A stretch of DNA of 45,945 bases. It comes from Candidatus Thorarchaeota archaeon (GTDB lineage: Archaea; Asgardarchaeota; Thorarchaeia; Thorarchaeales; Thorarchaeaceae). The stretch is taken from contig JAEOUN010000073.1 of assembly GCA_016839245.1 (NCBI GenBank), forward strand, positions 1-45,945, written 5' to 3'. Shown here in pieces: positions 40,809 through 45,945 of this stretch (within the stretch, counting starts at the first letter, position 1; each line of letters begins with the position of its first letter). The position numbers were made by a program, and so were the translations under genes. Under the pieces are notes generated by a model. It saw only the letters and a list, made by a program, of their open reading frames with translations, was not told the DNA's origin and searched no databases.

Positions 40809-41849
40809 TCATAGACTGCCATTATTATGCATCTTTTTAATCATCAATTTCAAATATTCCGCATTGCTATTGACTTCATTCATTGCTTCATTTTTACTCT
40901 GAGGATGACGAATTGCAACTCCTTGAAAGAAGAACATAAGTTGAGCAAAACGGGCGGCTATAAAGAGATCAAGATATTCCAGACTCTGTTTCTCTATTGA
41001 AATTATTTCCTGATATCCTTTGATCAGCGCATCGTGCATTGTTAAAGACATATCATTGGTATCAAAAATATAGTGGGCTAATGCGATTGCAAGATCGTAA
41101 ATCCAATAACCAAAACCGCAATCATCGAAATCAAAAGGAATCGCTTCATTATTTTGGATTACTATATTGTCGCCAAATGCCAGATCTGCGTGGATGAGTC
41201 CATAGTATTTTCTACTTTTGCCTAGATTATCCTCTACTTCATGGACTCTTGAAATTACTTCACCGAATGCACTCTGATGAATCTTGGGTATAGCAGTTCT
41301 AGCATCTTGTGCTGCTATACCATAATCGAATCCGTCACCATAGAGTCCCTTCCAATCCCAATGAGGTCTTGCAAATCCCTTTGGTGGCTTCCAGACCTTT
41401 GCCTGATTGTGAATTCTGGCAATTATCTTTCCGAGAGAATAGAAGTGCCCTGCATGGATGGACTTGCGTAATAATTTTCCATCAGTCCATCCTATTATCG
41501 TACATATTCTTGCTTGAGGAACATTATATCCTCCATCTACACTTGTCAACCAGTTTCCATCTAAATTTCGAATGGGTTTTGGAGTAGCGAGTCCTTCTTT
41601 GTTCATTGCTGAGAGCCATTCCATCTCGGAATTAATGTATTCAGATTTCATATAATTTGGCTGGTGCAATCTTAGCGTATATGTCCCTGAAGGTATTGGC
41701 TTGCCTGTGGGCACAACAATTTGGTATAGGCCATTACCACTATAGTTGATGAATTTTGGCCTTATTTGGTTCAATCCATAATACGCAAGGGCACGCTCTG
41801 CAATCTTTCTCATCCGTTGTAGAAAGGTCCTGTAACTTATTTGATTCAT
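40809..41849 (-). CDS. APH-family kinase (aminoglycoside/homoserine kinase-like)
   Basis: ATG 41849 gives 346 residues; ATG or other starts to 41936 extend it without added motifs. Kinase features are the catalytic loop LIHADLAFGDNIV and the metal site PFDFDDCGFG, with an N-terminal TYTLRLHQP strand. It resembles stress-related HSK/SrkA-like or APH enzymes that phosphorylate small molecules or proteins. The substrate cannot be deduced. It is not evidence for antibiotic resistance. Confidence 0.8.
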   Translation of the reverse strand: MNQISYRTFLQRMRKIAERALAYYGLNQIRPKFINYSGNGLYQIVVPTGKPIPSGTYTLRLHQPNYMKSEYINSEMEWLSAMNKEGLATPKPIRNLDGNWLTSVDGGYNVPQARICTIIGWTDGKLLRKSIHAGHFYSLGKIIARIHNQAKVWKPPKGFARPHWDWKGLYGDGFDYGIAAQDARTAIPKIHQSAFGEVISRVHEVEDNLGKSRKYYGLIHADLAFGDNIVIQNNEAIPFDFDDCGFGYWIYDLAIALAHYIFDTNDMSLTMHDALIKGYQEIISIEKQSLEYLDLFIAARFAQLMFFFQGVAIRHPQSKNEAMNEVNSNAEYLKLMIKKMHNNGSL

Positions 41850-42030
41850 ATTGTTCACAGGCTTTTCATGATAGTGGTTACAATAATTTTCTTGATAATA
41901 TATATCGCATCTATGCAAGAATATCAGGTTCTTCAAATTTTCAATGACAACTCAACAAAAAGGGCAAGACAAGTTGGCTAGATAGATTGCTCTATAAGAC
42001 AAATAAATATGAATGTGACCCGATGTTTCT

Positions 42031-43287
42031 TTGGCAGTGACTTCTTGGATTCCGCTTATTGCACTAGTTCTCGTCTTCATATTGATCATCCTTCGAAAGG
42101 TAGGTCAGTTCAATGTGAAAATCTGGCAGGCAATGGCTCTCGGAGCAATAGTGGTTCTAGTCACAGGTCAAATCTCACCAATAGACGCTTTATACTCAAT
42201 TAATATCGATGTCATGATTTTTCTCTTTGGCATGTTTGTAGTCGGAGTTGCAATGCAACGTAGTGGATATCTCAATAGACTATCCTATCGCTTGTTCAGA
42301 AGAGCCAATAGTGTGAATCGACTTGTTCTTCTCATCTTATTCCCTATAGGTTTCTTCTCAGCAATACTCATGAATGACACCTTGGCGATTATTGGAACTC
42401 CTGTTGTCCTGAGTATATCAAAGAAACAAGGTATCTCACCAAAATTGTTGTTGATGACACTGGCCGTATCTGTCACCACAGGAAGTGTACTTAGTCCCAT
42501 TGGTAATCCTCAAAACCTTCTCATTGCTAATTCTGATTCTTTCGTCAATCCCTTTATTTCGTTCATGCAATACCTTCTACTTCCCTCTGTTCTTTCACTA
42601 GGAATTGCTTTTGTCATTTTAAGGCTGTTTTATAGAAGAGAATTTACTCATCAAATCACGATAACTAATGATGGCAACTCTCAAGAAGATAATCAGCTGA
42701 TCACACTCTCAAAGTTTGCCCTTGGTATTATCATCATTCTCATTACAGTAAAAATTTGTTTTGGACTCTTTCTTCCATTAGTCGAGTTGAACCTCTCCTT
42801 TATTGCTCTCATTGCCTGCCTTCCAATCTTAATTATTAGTAGACAACGAATCACGATTATCCGCGAGGTCGATTGGTCTACTCTCTTGTTCTTTGCTTCT
42901 ATGTTTATACTCATGGCTAGCGTTTGGCAGAGTGGATTCTTTCAAGATCTTATTGAAACTCTAACGTTGGACATTACAGCAGTCCCCATCATTTTACTCA
43001 TTGGTGTTTTCTTTAGTCAATTGATATCCAATGTACCTCTCGTTGCATTATATTTGCCCATTCTCAATACAACAGGATCCTCTATTCCACAATTGATGGC
43101 TCTTGCTGCAGGAAGTACAATAGCTGGAAATATGCTCATTCTCGGAGCAGCTAGCAATGTGATAATCATTCAAAACGCAGAGAAACAAGATACTACACTG
43201 ACTTTTTTTGAATTTGCAAAAATTGGTGTTCCTCTCACAATTCTTCAGACACTAATTTATCTTGTTTTTTTGATGCTTGTGGCGTAA
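42031..43287 (+). CDS. SLC13/ArsB-type anion permease
   Basis: The 418-residue protein starts at TTG 42031. It has about eleven hydrophobic segments. Two homologous signature turns are visible: ILMNDTLAIIGTPVVL ... LSPIGNPQNLL in the first half and QLISNVPLVALYLPIL ... ILGAASNVIII in the second, matching the ion transporter superfamily (arsenite, dicarboxylate or Na+/H+ permeases). The substrate is not clear. It is convergent with the DUF362 gene, 6 bp away. Confidence 0.8.
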   Translation: MAVTSWIPLIALVLVFILIILRKVGQFNVKIWQAMALGAIVVLVTGQISPIDALYSINIDVMIFLFGMFVVGVAMQRSGYLNRLSYRLFRRANSVNRLVLLILFPIGFFSAILMNDTLAIIGTPVVLSISKKQGISPKLLLMTLAVSVTTGSVLSPIGNPQNLLIANSDSFVNPFISFMQYLLLPSVLSLGIAFVILRLFYRREFTHQITITNDGNSQEDNQLITLSKFALGIIIILITVKICFGLFLPLVELNLSFIALIACLPILIISRQRITIIREVDWSTLLFFASMFILMASVWQSGFFQDLIETLTLDITAVPIILLIGVFFSQLISNVPLVALYLPILNTTGSSIPQLMALAAGSTIAGNMLILGAASNVIIIQNAEKQDTTLTFFEFAKIGVPLTILQTLIYLVFLMLVA

Positions 43288-43293
43288 TTAATA

Positions 43294-44370
43294 CTACCTA
43301 GTCCCCCAGAACACCCATCCATTATCAGTTCTCTCACCTTGTAACTTGCCTTTTTCCATACGTCGTTTCGTAGTGGCATAGATCATCTTCTCTCTGCCTT
43401 TTGCTCTTGGGTCTTGTTGTTCAAGTTCAGATACAATATCTGAAAACGATCTCTTTTCTACAGTTTTGAAATACCCTCCTTGAATGAGACCATCGATTGC
43501 TTTTGACGCTGACCACGGATCTGGTTTCTGCGAAATTTCTGACTCTAATCTATGTCGCATCTCTTCGAATCTGGCTTCTAGCTTTTCCAATGATACTCCA
43601 ATCACATCAATTCTATCCAAATCTCCCACGCCTAGTTTCTTATCTACAAACGCCTGGATTAAATCATTCTTTTGCACTTTAATACCTGCAAGGTGCAATC
43701 CAAGTGCTTCAACAGCAACTGCGTCTCGTCCAACAAAAATGAAGTTTGATCTGACTCTTGCAGCTTTTCCCTTAAAGAATTGTGAAAAGTATGTGGCATC
43801 AAGTACAGCTAAATCTATACCACCAATTGCCTCATAGAGGCTTGTAAGTAGATTGAAGAAAATCTCACTCTTATGATATTGGACTTTTTTTCTTGTTGGT
43901 GGTAGGCCAAAAAGGTTCTTGAGGATACTACCTCTCGCATAAGTTCTCATCACATGAGTGTCAACAAATACTCGTGGTTTTAATACGAGTTTTGCTAAAT
44001 CAATAGTGACTTTTCTCAAGGGATTCTTTACATTAATAGTGGTTGTTTCTATTTCATCTGATAGATTGACAGGAATCACTGTATCGGAGAATAGGTTCTC
44101 CCACACTTTCAATCTCTCTGTTCCAGTACCTTGGTAGTTGTCAGTTTCTACCAAGTATTTCTTTGGAGCTCGTTTGAATGTCTTGATGATGCCATCAACT
44201 GTTTCGATTGTGGAATACCATCCGCTCTCTGGAAAAAAAACTCCTACTTTTATGGCGACTTCGCGGCTAGGGACATCAATATCTTCAATCCCTCCGATAA
44301 GTTCACATGCTTCTCTCACCGCATTCTTCTTAGACTTTGATAGATCAATAGCCGCCACAACAGATTTCAC
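43294..44370 (-). CDS. DUF362 family protein
   Basis: The 358-residue protein starts at ATG 44370. The pattern VAIKVGVFFPESGW, VDTHVMRTYARGSILKNLFGLPP and VGRDAVAVEALGLHLAG is characteristic of DUF362. Many members end in a 4Fe-4S ferredoxin domain. This one has no such cysteines and instead ends in a Lys/Arg-rich segment (KRRMEKGKLQGERTDNGWVFWG) resembling a small winged helix. The function is unknown. Confidence 0.75.
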   Translation of the reverse strand: MKSVVAAIDLSKSKKNAVREACELIGGIEDIDVPSREVAIKVGVFFPESGWYSTIETVDGIIKTFKRAPKKYLVETDNYQGTGTERLKVWENLFSDTVIPVNLSDEIETTTINVKNPLRKVTIDLAKLVLKPRVFVDTHVMRTYARGSILKNLFGLPPTRKKVQYHKSEIFFNLLTSLYEAIGGIDLAVLDATYFSQFFKGKAARVRSNFIFVGRDAVAVEALGLHLAGIKVQKNDLIQAFVDKKLGVGDLDRIDVIGVSLEKLEARFEEMRHRLESEISQKPDPWSASKAIDGLIQGGYFKTVEKRSFSDIVSELEQQDPRAKGREKMIYATTKRRMEKGKLQGERTDNGWVFWGTR

Positions 44371-44501
44371 ATCGACTCGCCTCTTGAGATGTATTATGAC
44401 CTCAACAGGCTCTTATTTTATCCACTCAAAGAGTCCGAGCTTGGTCATGATAGATAATCTTGTGTTTGGAGAAGACTTTTCAATTCTGCAACAATGGACA
44501 C

Positions 44502-45668
44502 TCATTCTTGCTGTTCATTTTTTTCTCGTTCTCTTTCAAGGTCTTTTATCCGCTTTCTAATATTATCTTCTGTCTTACTGATTTTTTTCTCTAGATCCTT
44601 GATGTGTTTCTCCCTCGATGAAATTTCATCCTTTTTTCGCTTATCGGCATTTTGATACACCTTACTAGCATCAGACCATTCCTGCTTCGCTAAGCGGAGT
44701 TGTTCTTCCAAGCTCTCAAACTGAATTCGTTTAACTTCTGCTTTGTTCCAGCATTCCTTGGCCTCTTTTTCAAGCCGGCCGCTCGTTGATCGAAGATCTG
44801 TTTCGTAGTGTTTCACTTCTTTATAGAGATTAGTCAGGTCATCGACAGTTTCCCTAATGACTTGATCTTGCAGAAAATCAGGACTTGAAATTTCAGAGAT
44901 GATTTGATCAAGCTCAGGTATAGGTGCTTTCAATGATGATGCTGTATCAATTGCGTTTGGTGCTAATCTTGTGACTTGTTCCGCAACAGGTGGTTCTTGT
45001 GGTAGTGTTATGGGTTTGTCTTGAATTGATGATGTAGGCATTTTCTTTTCCATAGGGGGAATGCTTCTTGGTTCTTCAAATACCTCGACCTTTGGTGGAA
45101 CTTGGGTTTGAGTATCTGTTGGTACCTGAGGTTGCGGTATTGTTGCAGTAGGAGGTTTTTCTGGAACACTTATCGGAGTTGCTCTCTGTACAGGTAGAGG
45201 ATGTTCAGGCTCTTGTTGAATTACATGAGTTGCTACTTCTTGTTGTCTTGAGATTCCTTCCATAAGCTCTTGGACTTCACTTGCTCTGACCATCCTTGTT
45301 TCGACAATCTCCCCATTCTCCTCAACAATTCCAACTTTTTCAGCCCTTGCAAAAGCCTCTTTGGCTTTTTCCATCTCAGATTTGCCCATTGTAGAAGAGG
45401 TAGTCCTAACCCTATCTCTACTGATTTCGCTTGGTTTTACCCACTTATCATCAGTTGTGACCTTAGGAGTTGTTGGTTGTGAAGCATTGTCTGGAGTAAT
45501 CACTTCTTCAAGTTGTTTAACAGCTCCATTGAACTTCTGCTCATCAGTTGAGATTGGTTGAGATACTGGCCGTTTTGGTTCCTTATCTTGATAGAGTGGC
45601 TTTCCACATCGAAGGCAATACTTTCGAGTTGGATTATTTGCTTTTCCGCAACTTGCACATGTTTTCAA
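44502..45668 (-). CDS. zinc-ribbon protein with disordered middle and coiled-coil end
   Basis: The 388-residue protein starts at TTG 45668. An N-terminal zinc ribbon CASCGKANNPTRKYCLRCGK (residues 4-23) is followed by a Pro/Thr/Gln-rich, probably disordered region (30-240) and a long charged coiled coil (about 265-388, ending KEREKNEQQE-like). It is a likely adaptor or scaffold. A TATA-like TATAAATA is read in the gap about 105 bp upstream. The family is not recognised beyond the ribbon. Confidence 0.7.
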   Translation of the reverse strand: MKTCASCGKANNPTRKYCLRCGKPLYQDKEPKRPVSQPISTDEQKFNGAVKQLEEVITPDNASQPTTPKVTTDDKWVKPSEISRDRVRTTSSTMGKSEMEKAKEAFARAEKVGIVEENGEIVETRMVRASEVQELMEGISRQQEVATHVIQQEPEHPLPVQRATPISVPEKPPTATIPQPQVPTDTQTQVPPKVEVFEEPRSIPPMEKKMPTSSIQDKPITLPQEPPVAEQVTRLAPNAIDTASSLKAPIPELDQIISEISSPDFLQDQVIRETVDDLTNLYKEVKHYETDLRSTSGRLEKEAKECWNKAEVKRIQFESLEEQLRLAKQEWSDASKVYQNADKRKKDEISSREKHIKDLEKKISKTEDNIRKRIKDLEREREKNEQQE

Positions 45669-45842
45669 GGTACTATCATCCCATTGAATCCACGCATCGC
45701 CTTAGATACAGCATCATTTACTGTAAAAGTTTTCTAAGGTGTTAAAATATTATTTTCATCATCAATACTAGGTATAAATAAGTCCAAAGACTTTTTTTAA
45801 ACTGCTTAGACATATCCCTCTATAATCTTGCAGTCATATCCA

Positions 45843-45945
45843 CTATTTGGATGGAAGTAGAATTGTGAAAGATGTACCCCTCTTCGCGTCATCCTGATTA
45901 TGCTGAATTGTTCCTCCATAGCCTTCAATTACTTTCTTCGTAAGA
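45843..45945 (-). CDS. C-terminal end of a sensor histidine kinase (partial)
   Basis: The minus-strand frame enters from the right edge and stops at TAG (45843-45845). The 33 residues LTKKVIEGYGGTIQHN and GTSFTILLPSK are the last strand-helix-strand of an HATPase domain, where the family has KxIVExHGGxI and GxxFxxxLP. The rest lies outside the window. Confidence 0.8.
   Translation of the reverse strand, partial: LTKKVIEGYGGTIQHNQDDAKRGTSFTILLPSK

Overview
The window looks like a chromosomal segment of an Asgard archaeon. It encodes an actin about as long as eukaryotic actin and matching it end to end (33500-34639). It also carries archaeal information-processing genes (proteasome alpha, SBDS, the three exosome core subunits, L37Ae, a Brix protein, KEOPS Pcc1 and Cgi121, prefoldin beta), intracellular WD40 and FG-GAP propellers, and TATA-type promoters. 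The DNA is AT-rich, with frequent TTG and GTG starts. I see no tRNA, rRNA, CRISPR array or transposase. Clade assignment within Asgard is not attempted.

Layout. 1-4.5 kb: end of a class II aldolase-like gene, then a metal-uptake cluster (TroA-type binding protein divergent from a NikR-like regulator, ATPase and permease). 4.7-14.4 kb: a long archaeal superoperon, psmA-SBDS-rrp4-rrp41-rrp42-L37Ae-Brix-pcc1-pfdB-DUF3194-DHH, followed by an ECF transporter core (A1-A2-T) with no S component. 14.5-18 kb: an unknown gene, a seven-blade WD40 protein, and a tandemly duplicated two-gene cassette (small winged-helix regulator plus an unknown ~140-residue partner) with a shared operator-like motif. 18.1-23.8 kb: histidine degradation genes hutU, hutH and hutI, with endonuclease V between hutU and hutH. 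23.8-32.4 kb: PRTase, Cgi121, THUMP, Sua5, a nucleotidyltransferase/CDP-alcohol phosphotransferase pair, an FG-GAP propeller, a primase-Fe-S-like mini-protein, an SAMHD1-like HD enzyme and a degenerate RNase III-like protein. 32.4-34.7 kb: a winged-helix/Rossmann regulator divergent from actin. 34.7-39.5 kb: an accessory island of small membrane proteins, repeats and gene remnants. 39.6-45.9 kb: PAS histidine kinase, APH-like kinase, an anion permease, a DUF362 protein, a zinc-ribbon coiled-coil protein and the end of another kinase.

The most striking observation is in hutU. Its reading frame is broken by a 31-nt insert (18531-18561) containing in-frame stops. The insert and its flanks fold into a textbook archaeal bulge-helix-bulge splice motif: a 9-bp outer helix, 3-nt bulges, a 4-bp central helix and an inner hairpin. 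Cutting at the canonical bulge positions restores the expected urocanase sequence exactly, giving a 675-residue protein. This would be a protein-coding BHB intron in a catabolic gene.

The second most interesting region is the island behind actin. It contains a decayed copy of the last 17 actin codons, including the stop, and six copies of a ~17-bp element first seen in the actin terminator. A three-gene cassette (ArsR-like regulator, 4-TM protein, zinc-ribbon membrane protein) is present once intact and again as scattered, partly decayed pieces.
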